This document shows positions 8,368-16,029 of a DNA stretch of 52,373 nt, piece by piece (position 1 is the stretch's first letter; the number at the start of each line of letters is the position of its first letter). This stretch comes from Muribaculaceae bacterium (GTDB taxonomy: Bacteria > Bacteroidota > Bacteroidia > Bacteroidales > Muribaculaceae), in NCBI GenBank assembly GCA_009775265.1, contig VSPG01000012.1, positions 1 through 52,373 on the forward strand. Reading direction: 5' to 3'. The notes below the pieces were generated by a model. That model ran no database searches. It was not told the DNA's origin and saw only the letters and a list, made by a program, of their open reading frames with translations. A program made the translations under genes and the position numbers.

Positions 8368-9069
8368 TTATTGTCTTAATGTTGACAGATATGCTTCATA
8401 CGGAGCGAGGCAATCGGCGAGCATGGAGCTTACGCCTTTGCTTGTTATGGTGCCGCCGCTGATTCCGTCCACGTAGTCCTCGTCGCCGGAAGGTTTTTGT
8501 CCGGCTTTTACTACAGCTACGGGCAAAAATCGTCCGTCCTTGAAGATGTGCTTGCCTTCAAACTGCGAACTGAATGCAGTTTTTTCAATTTCGGCACCAA
8601 GGCCGGGAGTCTCACCCTGATGCGCGAAATAAGCGCCATAAATGGTGGTTCCATCAGCATCAAGCGACACATAGCCCCATATGGGACCCCAAAGGCCGGC
8701 ACCGTAGACAGGGAGAACATATTTGACTTCACCGCCGTCCACACGGCATTCATACACCGGAAGCAGACGTTGCAAGGCAGGCTTTTTGCTCTGCTCGGCC
8801 ATATTGACGGCAAAAGCGTCGCCGCCGACCTCTTGCCCCTGCACGTCGACAATGAAGCTGCGTGTCACAGTTGATTCGTAGGTGTCTATCACATCGCCCG
8901 ACTCGGGAGTCACGAGCACTGAAGCCAGAATCTGACGCATCTTGTCGGCATCGGCATTGGCCTGCTGGCGCGAACGCAGCGACATGGCCGTGAAAGCGAG
9001 CGCTGCTCCGACGACGAGCACCATCACTATTATATATATTATGGTGTAGGTGTTTCCCTGCTTATTCAT
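8368..9069 (-). CDS. nqrC: Na+-NQR subunit C
   Basis: A 233-residue subunit with one N-terminal membrane helix (residues about 8-28) and a periplasmic FMN domain. The covalent FMN attachment motif is visible as SGGTITS, with acceptor Thr207, close to the C-terminus as in other NqrC proteins. The tail after this motif is short. Its ATG overlaps the nqrB stop by 4 nt (9066-9069), indicating coupled translation. It would relay electrons between the iron site of NqrD/E and NqrB. Confidence 0.96.
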   Translation of the reverse strand: MNKQGNTYTIIYIIVMVLVVGAALAFTAMSLRSRQQANADADKMRQILASVLVTPESGDVIDTYESTVTRSFIVDVQGQEVGGDAFAVNMAEQSKKPALQRLLPVYECRVDGGEVKYVLPVYGAGLWGPIWGYVSLDADGTTIYGAYFAHQGETPGLGAEIEKTAFSSQFEGKHIFKDGRFLPVAVVKAGQKPSGDEDYVDGISGGTITSKGVSSMLADCLAPYEAYLSTLRQ

Positions 9070-10283
9070 GATTCGGATGTTTTAGCGGTTAGACGGCGCA
9101 TGCGTCGGCGGATGTTGGCCTGAACCACACACCAGTCGATAAGCGAGGAGAAAACATTCATAAGCAGCACAGCCAGCATGGCACCCTCGGGATAGCCATT
9201 GTTATATACACGGATGAGCACAGCTATGACGCCTATCAGAAATCCGTATATCCACTTGCCCGTGTCAGTGCGCGCAGCCGTCACAGGGTCGGTGGCCATA
9301 AACACAGCGGCAAAACCGAAACCTCCATAGAGAAGCTGTTCCCACGCCGGAAGCATCGAAGCCGGGTACAATGGCGTGGAGAATGTGTTAGCCACCCACC
9401 CCATGAGCAGGCCTCCGGCAAACACACTTAGCATAATGCGCCAGTTGGCCATACCGCTGAACAATAGAATTGCAGCACCGATGAGGATGCAAAGCATCGA
9501 TGTCTCACCGAACGAGCCTGGGATAAGCCCCACAAAAGCGTCCCACGCAGTAAGCGCATGGCCGTCGACGCCCGTCAGAGCAAGGGCACCTTCGCTATGC
9601 GTGGCTATCTGGCCAAGAGGAGTAGCGCATGTAAAGCCGTCGGCCACTGGAGCGCCATAGCCCAATGCCGTGCCGGTGGCGACGAACACCTTGTCGCCGC
9701 TCATCTGCGCCGGGTATGCAAAGAAAAGGAACGCACGCGCCACAAGCGCAACATTAACAACATTGTAGCCTGTGCCGCCGAACACTTCTTTGGCAAAAAC
9801 CACGGCGAATGCAGTGGCCACAGCCAGCATCCACAACGGAGTCTCTATGGGGCATATCATCGGGATGAGAATACCCGTCACGAGGAAACCTTCCTGAATC
9901 TCCTCCTTTCGCCATTGCGCGAAAGCAAATTCTATACCGAGACCGACTGCATAGGTCACAACCACACGCGGAAGCACAGCGAGCAGACCGTAAAGCATCA
10001 ACTGCCAAAACGGAAACTCTGTGGCTCCGAGCGCGAGCCAATGCTGATAGCCAGTATTGTACATTCCGAAAAAGAAGCAGGGCATAAGCGCCGCCACCAC
10101 CACTATCATGGTGCGTTTCGAGTCGATGGCGTCATGGACATGCACCGAACCCGGCCCCGAAGTGGTGCGGGGCGTGAGCATGAATGTCTCGAACCCGTCG
10201 AACACACTGCCCAAAGCCGACAGACGCCCTCCGGGTTCAAACGCCGGACGCGCCTTGTCGAAAAATTTTCTAATGGAGTTCAC
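9066..10283 (-). CDS. nqrB: Na+-NQR subunit B
   Basis: A 405-residue polytopic membrane protein with about ten helices, the subunit through which Na+ is thought to cross. The covalent FMN attachment site appears as DGFTCATPL with acceptor Thr221, and the surrounding EGFLVTGILIPMICPIETPLW block is typical of the family. A soluble N-terminal stretch of about 55 residues, including TPRTTSGPGSVHVHDAIDSKR, precedes the first helix, as is usual. It follows nqrA by 24 nt and overlaps nqrC by 4 nt. Confidence 0.97.
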   Translation of the reverse strand: MNSIRKFFDKARPAFEPGGRLSALGSVFDGFETFMLTPRTTSGPGSVHVHDAIDSKRTMIVVVAALMPCFFFGMYNTGYQHWLALGATEFPFWQLMLYGLLAVLPRVVVTYAVGLGIEFAFAQWRKEEIQEGFLVTGILIPMICPIETPLWMLAVATAFAVVFAKEVFGGTGYNVVNVALVARAFLFFAYPAQMSGDKVFVATGTALGYGAPVADGFTCATPLGQIATHSEGALALTGVDGHALTAWDAFVGLIPGSFGETSMLCILIGAAILLFSGMANWRIMLSVFAGGLLMGWVANTFSTPLYPASMLPAWEQLLYGGFGFAAVFMATDPVTAARTDTGKWIYGFLIGVIAVLIRVYNNGYPEGAMLAVLLMNVFSSLIDWCVVQANIRRRMRRLTAKTSES

Positions 10284-10307
10284 TTTTAAATTATTATGAA
10301 AGTGTTA

Positions 10308-11639
10308 TCATTCAAGTTCTTTGCGCAGATAGTCGAGACCTTCGCGCACAATGTGCTGCAGCGGAAGCTTCGAAGTGTCGGCATATTCGGCAAGGGCGAA
10401 ATCTTCCGGAGCCACCTCGTAGATGCCGAGACGCTCCATATTGTCGATGTCGCGGGCTATTATGGCCTTAAGCAAATATTCCGACATGATGTCCATCGGC
10501 ATAACCGCATCATACTCTCCGCTCATAATCATAGCCCTGCGGCCGCCGAGCAAGCGGGCATCGGGCTTGAAAAGGCGTTTCAGGAAATGCCCCGGGAAAG
10601 TGCGGTTGCAACTCATCTTCGACGGGGAGAACGTAGCCCACCCCATGAATTCGTCTATGTCGTCGCCTTCATCAATGATCGTAATCTGGCGATAAGGGTA
10701 GCGCAGATAGCCGTCGTCTTTTATCGCCGTACCGACAAGCACATTTCCGCTTATCACACGATGGTGACGCCCGTCGGACACCTCGCGGCCGGAAAGCAGC
10801 GGTGCTATTTCAGCCCCGACCACAGTTTTCGCCACATACGGACTCGAAACCGCCGGGCCGCACACACCCACTACGGCACCGGCGTCGAATGTGCGATGAG
10901 CAAGCAGATATCCGATACGCCGCAGCGTCTCTATATCAAGCGTCCACACGGTGTCGCCTTTATCGACAGGGCGTATGGCTGCAATCTGCACTCCGGCATT
11001 ACCTACCGGATGCGGGCCGGAAAACTCGGCCATTTCGGCTCCGCTCACGCCACCCAACGTCCACGAGGAGTCGTGCGACAGATACACTTTGCCTGTCGTG
11101 ATTCCGGCAAGGAACTCCGCAGCCATGTCGAGCAGCGGCTTGTCTTCCGCTTTTATGCGTGCCGACAACGGCAACTCGAGCGGAGCGGAATAAATCGCTG
11201 TCACAAAAATATCGCGGGGAAGCACCTCCGGGTCAGGAACCACATCATACGGACGCGTACGCATCATAGCAAGCAAGCCGCTATTTGCGAGCAACGCCAC
11301 GGCTTCGCGCGGCGTATTCCATGTGATGTCGAACGACTCGGCCTCGTCGCCGGACATTTCCACAACAACTTTAAGGAGCTTCCGGCGCTCGCCGCGTTCT
11401 ACTGCCACGACCTTGCCTGCCACTGGCGAAACCAGCTTCACTTCCGGATGCCGCTTGTCAAACATAAGCGCGGCTCCGGCCTTGACGGCGTCGCCGGGCG
11501 CCACTTCGACCTTGGGCACAAACCCGGGATAGTCGGAAGGCACGACAGCGGCACGCGTGACAGCGGCAAAATGCGGCGTCACGTCGTCCACAGCTCCGGC
11601 AATCGGCAGATTCAAGCCTTTGCTAAGCTTTATTTTCAT
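10308..11639 (-). CDS. nqrA: Na+-NQR subunit A
   Basis: A 443-residue cytoplasmic subunit involved in quinone handling in the Na+-NQR complex. The N-terminus (MKIKLSKGLNLPIAGA) and an early barrel-sandwich-like segment (VEVAPGDAVKAGAALMFDKRHPEVKLVSPVAGKV) are characteristic, as is the C-terminal region containing TFPGHFLKRLFKPDARLLGG. It is the first gene of a minus-strand unit of eight genes (nqrA-F, thioesterase, dprA). A TAAATTTG promoter box lies 31-38 nt before its ATG. Confidence 0.97.
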   Translation of the reverse strand: MKIKLSKGLNLPIAGAVDDVTPHFAAVTRAAVVPSDYPGFVPKVEVAPGDAVKAGAALMFDKRHPEVKLVSPVAGKVVAVERGERRKLLKVVVEMSGDEAESFDITWNTPREAVALLANSGLLAMMRTRPYDVVPDPEVLPRDIFVTAIYSAPLELPLSARIKAEDKPLLDMAAEFLAGITTGKVYLSHDSSWTLGGVSGAEMAEFSGPHPVGNAGVQIAAIRPVDKGDTVWTLDIETLRRIGYLLAHRTFDAGAVVGVCGPAVSSPYVAKTVVGAEIAPLLSGREVSDGRHHRVISGNVLVGTAIKDDGYLRYPYRQITIIDEGDDIDEFMGWATFSPSKMSCNRTFPGHFLKRLFKPDARLLGGRRAMIMSGEYDAVMPMDIMSEYLLKAIIARDIDNMERLGIYEVAPEDFALAEYADTSKLPLQHIVREGLDYLRKELE

Positions 11640-11669
11640 TGTATGTAATATAGTGAGATTTCAATGGTG

Positions 11670-11677
11670 CAAATTTA
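11670..11677 (-). promoter_or_regulatory. Candidate -7 box of the nqr operon promoter
   Basis: On the minus strand this reads TAAATTTG, matching the Bacteroidetes TAnnTTTG element, 31-38 nt before the nqrA ATG. No good TTTG -33 element is seen 19-21 nt upstream, so confidence is moderate. Confidence 0.5.
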
Positions 11678-11851
11678 CCAACTTTTCTTTATACATATTT
11701 TATATACGCCCTATTTTTTCATACCTATTCTTAAAAAACTTTTAAGCCGCGTTTTGTTTTCGTGAAAGAGCGAAAAGTTTGCCTAAAAGCCATAGTATCT
11801 TATTAAAATTCTTTAGCAGGCAGCCATTTTCACAAATTTGAAGCGGTTTTA
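11678..11851. other. AT-rich divergent intergenic region between nqrA and exbB
   Basis: This is the middle of the 407-nt gap between the divergent nqr and exb operons. It is AT-rich with T runs and no coding potential. It separates the two opposing promoters by roughly 170 nt and could hold regulator sites, but I see no clear palindrome. Confidence 0.5.
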
Positions 11852-11883
11852 TTTTGAAAAGCGAAAAATCCTTTATACTTTTG
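11852..11883 (+). promoter_or_regulatory. Bacteroidetes-type promoter of the exbB-exbD-tonB operon
   Basis: TTTTG at 11852-11856 and TACTTTTG at 11876-11883 are separated by 19 nt, an excellent match to the -33 TTTG / -7 TAnnTTTG housekeeping promoter. Transcription should start near 11888, leaving an unusually long 5' leader of about 158 nt before exbB. Confidence 0.8.
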
Positions 11884-12046
11884 CGTAGCTTTTATGCATA
11901 CCCTAATGGAACAAACCTCAAATCGCATACCGGCAACCATCAAGCCAATCAAGCATGCCGCAAAGCATCGGCTATTAGACAAGAGACAAGGAAACAACTT
12001 TTCAATCAATACACTAAACAATTTTTAAAACCCATCAAAAACAACT

Positions 12047-12877
12047 ATGGAAGCTCAAAAGCCCAATGTTGCCACCAAGCCCGCAAAGGTTGCTGACAAC
12101 AAGAAATCCAATGTTCCCGGCATCAAGAACGCCATCTGGGTAATCATTGCCTGCGCAGTGGTAGCCGTTTGCCTGTTCATCTTCTGGTTCGGCGCTGACA
12201 TGCACTTCGACGAAGACGGCCATCCTCAGAACATCTGGGGCACCATCTACAAAGGCGGTTTCATCGTGCCTGTTCTTCAGACCCTTTTCCTCACCGTTAT
12301 CGTTCTTTCTGTTGAACGTTTCTTCGCTCTTAACGCCGCCAAAGGCAAAGGCAACATCACCAAGTTTGTCGCTTCCGTGAAAAAGAGCCTTACCGCCAAC
12401 GACATCAAAGGCGCTCAGGAACTCTGCAAAAAGCAGCAGGGTACAGTTGCAGCCGTTGTAGCCGCAGCCCTCAAGAGCTATGAGGAAATGGACAAGAACA
12501 CCGAACTCACCAAGGAGCAGAAAATCCTGAACCTGCAGAAAGCCGTTGAAGAAGCCACCGCTCTCGAAATGCCCTCGCTGCAGCAGAACCTCCCCATCGT
12601 AGCTACGATGACAACCCTCGGTACTCTCGTGGGTCTTCTCGGTACTGTAATGGGTATGATCAAGTCGTTCCAGGCTCTCGCACAGAGCGGTGCTCCCGAC
12701 TCGACCGAACTCTCGACCGGTATCTCCGAGGCTCTTATCAACACCGCCTTCGGTATCGCAACCGGTGCATTCGCCGTTATCTCCTACAACTACTACACCA
12801 ACAAGATCGATACTCTCACCTACGCCATCGACGAGATCGGCTTCTCTATCGTGCAGACTTTTGCAGCCAGCCACTAA
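12047..12877 (+). CDS. exbB: MotA/TolQ/ExbB proton channel family protein
   Basis: A 276-residue inner-membrane protein. The first helix is near residues 30-52, the second near 75-95, and a large cytoplasmic loop is followed by two closely packed helices in the block LPIVATMTTLGTLVGLLGTVMGMIKSFQAL and the block SEALINTAFGIATGAFAVISYNYY. The TLVGLLGTVMGM motif is the family hallmark. With ExbD it forms the proton-driven motor that energises TonB. It heads an operon exbB-exbD-exbD-tonB with 48, 11 and 20 nt gaps. The lysine-rich N-terminal extension of about 25 residues is common in Bacteroidetes members. Confidence 0.95.
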   Translation: MEAQKPNVATKPAKVADNKKSNVPGIKNAIWVIIACAVVAVCLFIFWFGADMHFDEDGHPQNIWGTIYKGGFIVPVLQTLFLTVIVLSVERFFALNAAKGKGNITKFVASVKKSLTANDIKGAQELCKKQQGTVAAVVAAALKSYEEMDKNTELTKEQKILNLQKAVEEATALEMPSLQQNLPIVATMTTLGTLVGLLGTVMGMIKSFQALAQSGAPDSTELSTGISEALINTAFGIATGAFAVISYNYYTNKIDTLTYAIDEIGFSIVQTFAASH

Positions 12878-12925
12878 TCCCCTATTTATCCGGTTTAACA
12901 ACAACAAACTCTCAAACAGGTAAAT

Positions 12926-13744
12926 ATGGGAAAAGTAAAAATTAAAAGAAAGAGTACGCTCATCGACATGACCGCGATGAGTGACGTGACTGTTCTTTTG
13001 CTTACTTTCTTCATGTTGACTTCCACCTTCCTGCAGAAAGAGCCTACGATTGTCTACACTCCGTCGTCCGTGTCCGAGGAAAAAGTGCCCATGAACAATT
13101 TGGTCACCGTCCTCGTGTCAAGCGCCGACAAGAGCGGCAAACTCGAAGACCCCGCCACTGTAGAAGGTAAACTCTTCATTTCGTTCACCGGCGACGCCGA
13201 CTCCGTATTCTCCAGCGAAAAAATTCGCGGCATGATGCTTGACGAGGCCGTAGCCATCTACAACGAACAGCACAAGAACAACCCGATTGCTCTGAACGCA
13301 GCCCAAAAAGCAGCGTTCCGCCAGACAAACATGTTCGGTACCTCCTTTGCCCATCTGCCCGATCTGCTCAGCATGAGCGTGACCGAGCGCGACAAGGAGC
13401 AGGGCGACCTCACAAACGCTGCCGTTGGTATACCCATCAACGACAACAAGAACCGCGACGGCCGCCTCAACGACTTCCAGATCTGGCTCAAGGCTATCTA
13501 CAATGTAGCACAGCGCATCAACAATGAACAGCGCGAAGACCCCTCGCTCACCGAGGAGCAGCGCGCCAACATCAGCAACCTCTACACTGCACTGATGCGC
13601 AAAGGACAAGGTATCGCCATCAAAGCCGACAAGGACACTCCCTTCACCACCGTCCAGCTCGTCTTTGACAATCTCCAGACCATGAAACTGAACAAGTTCA
13701 GCCTCATGACGGCTCTCAAATCTGAAGACGAACCCACCCAGTAA
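12926..13744 (+). CDS. exbD: ExbD/TolR family biopolymer transport protein, first copy
   Basis: A 272-residue protein with a basic cytoplasmic N-terminus, one transmembrane helix (residues about 14-36, IDMTAMSDVTVLLLTFFML) and a periplasmic domain. Asp20 in the helix matches the proton-carrying Asp of ExbD. At 272 residues it is nearly twice the E. coli length. The extra part is a hydrophilic periplasmic insertion (about residues 90-200) typical of, though poorly understood in, Bacteroidetes. It is followed 11 nt later by a second ExbD, so the motor is probably built with two different ExbD chains. Confidence 0.93.
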   Translation: MGKVKIKRKSTLIDMTAMSDVTVLLLTFFMLTSTFLQKEPTIVYTPSSVSEEKVPMNNLVTVLVSSADKSGKLEDPATVEGKLFISFTGDADSVFSSEKIRGMMLDEAVAIYNEQHKNNPIALNAAQKAAFRQTNMFGTSFAHLPDLLSMSVTERDKEQGDLTNAAVGIPINDNKNRDGRLNDFQIWLKAIYNVAQRINNEQREDPSLTEEQRANISNLYTALMRKGQGIAIKADKDTPFTTVQLVFDNLQTMKLNKFSLMTALKSEDEPTQ

Positions 13745-13755
13745 AGTAAAGACCA

Positions 13756-14502
13756 ATGGCACAAATAGAACAATCCGACGGCGGCAAGAAAAAGAAAGGC
13801 GCCCAGAAAAAGATGTCTATCCATGTGGACTTTACCCCCATGGTGGATATGAACATGCTTCTGATTACTTTCTTCATGCTGTGTACGACCATGATTAAGT
13901 CGCAGACTCTGCAAATCGTGCTCCCTACCAACGAAAACGTGAAGAAAGAACAGCAGAGCCAGGCCAAGCAGTCTGAAGCTATCACGCTGATTCTCGACAC
14001 CGAGTATGAAGGCGACAAGCCCAAGGTTGACGGTGAAACCGGCAAAACCATCCACAATATCTATTATTACGAAGGTATTGCCGACACCCTCTTCCAGACC
14101 TCTAAGTACCTCACCAAGGAACAGTTCATCGGCAACGTGAACCGCGAGGCACAGGGTATCCGCAAGATTCTCCGTGGCAAGAACCAGCAGGTGATGGCCG
14201 AGTACGAGAACCTGAAAAACCAGTGGAAAAACAAGGAAATCACCAAGGAGGAATTCGACAAGCTCGCTAAAAAGAACGCTGCCGACTCCCTCAAGACACG
14301 CCCTGTAGTTGTGATCAAACCCGGTCCCAACACCACCTACGAAGGTCTTATCAACGCTATCGACGAAATGAACATCAACCAGATTTCGCGTTATAGCATT
14401 GAGCTGCCCAGCCGCACCGACACAGTTCTGCTCAAACACTACGAGCAGACACACCCCGGCGAGACTATCATCCGTCCTCTTGTAAGAAAGGCCGAATCCT
14501 AA
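13756..14502 (+). CDS. exbD: ExbD/TolR family biopolymer transport protein, second copy
   Basis: A 248-residue second ExbD. It has a lysine-rich N-terminus (KKKKGAQKKM), a transmembrane helix at residues about 28-48 (FTPMVDMNMLLITFFML) with Asp31 in the proton-carrying position, and a long periplasmic part. That part has a coiled-coil-like charged stretch (YENLKNQWKNKEITKEEFDKL) and a C-terminal ExbD fold (VVIKPGPNTTYEGLINAIDEM). The sequence differs a lot from the first ExbD, so this is an old duplication with probable division of roles. Confidence 0.93.
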   Translation: MAQIEQSDGGKKKKGAQKKMSIHVDFTPMVDMNMLLITFFMLCTTMIKSQTLQIVLPTNENVKKEQQSQAKQSEAITLILDTEYEGDKPKVDGETGKTIHNIYYYEGIADTLFQTSKYLTKEQFIGNVNREAQGIRKILRGKNQQVMAEYENLKNQWKNKEITKEEFDKLAKKNAADSLKTRPVVVIKPGPNTTYEGLINAIDEMNINQISRYSIELPSRTDTVLLKHYEQTHPGETIIRPLVRKAES

Positions 14503-14522
14503 CCCTTTAACATGAAAGTAAA

Positions 14523-15374
14523 ATGGCAAAAGACGTAGATCTTTCATCGCAAGAATGGCGCGACATTGTCTTCGAAGGCAAAAATAAGGACTTCGGTGCG
14601 TATACCCTGCGCAGCGCGTCCGACTCCCGCCACAACAAAGCGACCTTCATAGTACTCGTATGCCTCGCTGTCGTCCTCGCCCTTCTCATCCTCATGATGA
14701 AAGGCGTATTCTCGAAAGCGGAGGAGGAACAGCTCGTTTCGGCCACCGAACAGGAAATCGTGACTTACGAACCTGAAGAGGAGGAAATCGAAGAAGAAGA
14801 GGTGTTCGAGATTCCCGAGGAACCAGAAGAAGTCATAGCCCCCGAAGAAGTTGCCAACGAGCAGCGCATCACCGACCTTCTCATCGTCCAGGACGATGAT
14901 TTCCAGAAGGACAAAGAGGTGAAGAACCAGGAGGAAATGATGGAGAATGAAGCTCAGGCCGGTACCATCGACATTACCGAAGGTACCAACGACCTTAACA
15001 AGGTGACCGTAAAAGAGCAGGTTATCGCAGAAACCAAGCCTGTTGAAGAAGAAAAAGTCTACAACATCGCGATGGTGGAGCAGAAGCCCGAATTCGCCGG
15101 TGGTGAAGCAGCCATGTACAAGTGGCTTAGCGACCACATCAACTATCCCGCAGCAGCAGCCGAGGACGGCGTGCAGGGCCGCGTGGTAGTGGAATTCGAG
15201 GTGTCCAAAACCGGTAGTATCGAAAAAGTACGCGTTATCCGCGGACGCCATCCCGCTCTCGACAAGGAAGCCCTCCGTGTCGTGAAGGCGATGCCCAAAT
15301 GGAACCCCGGCCGTAACAACGGCCAGCCTGTGAAAGTTACATACACACTGCCTGTGGCTTTCCGACTCCAGTAA
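14523..15374 (+). CDS. tonB: Energy transducer TonB
   Basis: A 283-residue TonB. The cytoplasmic N-terminus contains the Bacteroidetes pattern VFEGKNKDFGAYTLR; one transmembrane helix spans residues about 41-60. A very Glu-rich periplasmic spacer (residues about 69-110) stands in for the usual Pro-rich one. The C-terminal TonB domain starts near residue 178 and contains YPAAAAEDGVQGRVVVEFEV and MPKWNPGRNNGQPVKV. It transmits ExbBD motor energy to outer-membrane receptors such as BtuB. It ends the exb operon at a strong terminator. Its C-terminal domain is duplicated in the next gene. Confidence 0.95.
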   Translation: MAKDVDLSSQEWRDIVFEGKNKDFGAYTLRSASDSRHNKATFIVLVCLAVVLALLILMMKGVFSKAEEEQLVSATEQEIVTYEPEEEEIEEEEVFEIPEEPEEVIAPEEVANEQRITDLLIVQDDDFQKDKEVKNQEEMMENEAQAGTIDITEGTNDLNKVTVKEQVIAETKPVEEEKVYNIAMVEQKPEFAGGEAAMYKWLSDHINYPAAAAEDGVQGRVVVEFEVSKTGSIEKVRVIRGRHPALDKEALRVVKAMPKWNPGRNNGQPVKVTYTLPVAFRLQ

Positions 15375-15403
15375 GAATTCGCTTTCGAATTCCATATTCA
15401 CTT

Positions 15404-15433
15404 AAGGCGGCTGCGGATTCCCGCAGCCGCCTT
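15404..15433 (+). terminator. Rho-independent terminator after tonB
   Basis: A perfect 13-bp GC-rich stem (15404-15416 with 15421-15433) with loop ATTC; only a short T run follows. It lies 30 nt after the tonB stop. Confidence 0.85.
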
Positions 15434-15467
15434 TCCATTATCAGTAATTAATCTATATCCCAAGAAA

Positions 15468-15944
15468 ATGTCCAAAATAAGCATTGCAGTACTCACCTCT
15501 TTTTTATTCCTCTCTACTCCGGTACGAGTCTTAGCCGAAGATTATCCGCTGAAGACGGAGAAAGTATACAACATCGCCATGGTGGAGCAGAAGCCGGAGT
15601 TCAAAGGTGGAGAAACAGCCATGTACAAATGGTTAGCAGACAACATCCGCTATCCGGCAGAAGCAATTGCCGACGGCGCGCAAGGACGCGTAGTGGTGGG
15701 GTTCACAGTGACCAGGACAGGCGCCATCGAAAATGTGCACGTCCTGCGCGGACGCCACCCGGCTCTTGACAAGGAAGCCATCCGTGTCGTGAAAGCGATG
15801 CCCGAATGGAATCCCGGCCGTAACAACGGCCGGCCTGTGAATGTCTCCTACTTACTGCCTGTGACTTTCCGGCTTCCTGACAGAACTGAAAGCCATGACA
15901 CCATTCAGTCCAAAAAGACAGTATGCCCTTGCTGTGGCAGATAA
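15468..15944 (+). CDS. Secreted stand-alone TonB C-terminal domain protein
   Basis: A 158-residue protein with a signal peptide (SIAVLTSFLFLSTPVRVLAE) but no membrane anchor. Residues about 31-140 closely copy the TonB C-terminal domain encoded just upstream: KVYNIAMVEQKPEF, GRHPALDKEA, VVKAMP and WNPGRNNG recur almost unchanged, and the DNA is clearly similar too. The TM helix and Glu-rich spacer are missing. It ends in a tail with CPCCGR. It could bind TonB boxes or TonB itself in the periplasm without passing energy, acting as a modulator, but this is inference. It lies beyond the tonB terminator, and no promoter box was found for it, so it may depend on read-through. Confidence 0.85.
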   Translation: MSKISIAVLTSFLFLSTPVRVLAEDYPLKTEKVYNIAMVEQKPEFKGGETAMYKWLADNIRYPAEAIADGAQGRVVVGFTVTRTGAIENVHVLRGRHPALDKEAIRVVKAMPEWNPGRNNGRPVNVSYLLPVTFRLPDRTESHDTIQSKKTVCPCCGR

Positions 15945-16002
15945 TTTTCAGAATATACGCTATCGTATTTTATTAACCAGACATTCCGGTTTTATACACG
16001 TA

Positions 16003-16025
16003 TTACACAAAATTGTGTAATTTTG
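16003..16025 (+). promoter_or_regulatory. Palindrome overlapping the bioA promoter, candidate biotin operator
   Basis: TTACACAA (16003-16010) and TTGTGTAA (16013-16020) form a perfect 8-bp inverted repeat around AA. Its right edge overlaps a TAATTTTG -7 box at 16018-16025, and bioA starts at 16030, four bases after the box. A protein bound here would block the polymerase. A BirA-type or other biotin repressor is the natural candidate, but this site does not match an operator I can name with certainty. The promoter position predicts a transcript starting at or next to the ATG. Confidence 0.6.
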
Positions 16026-16029
16026 CAGT

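Noticed and set aside
10296..11648. A 450-codon open frame on the plus strand opposite nqrA
   Set aside because: It is a by-product of codon bias in nqrA; the translation is His/Arg/Cys-rich and resembles no protein.
11854..12096. An 80-codon frame in the exbB leader
   Set aside because: It overlaps the exbB start out of frame, has no hydrophobic or domain pattern, and starts upstream of the predicted transcription start.
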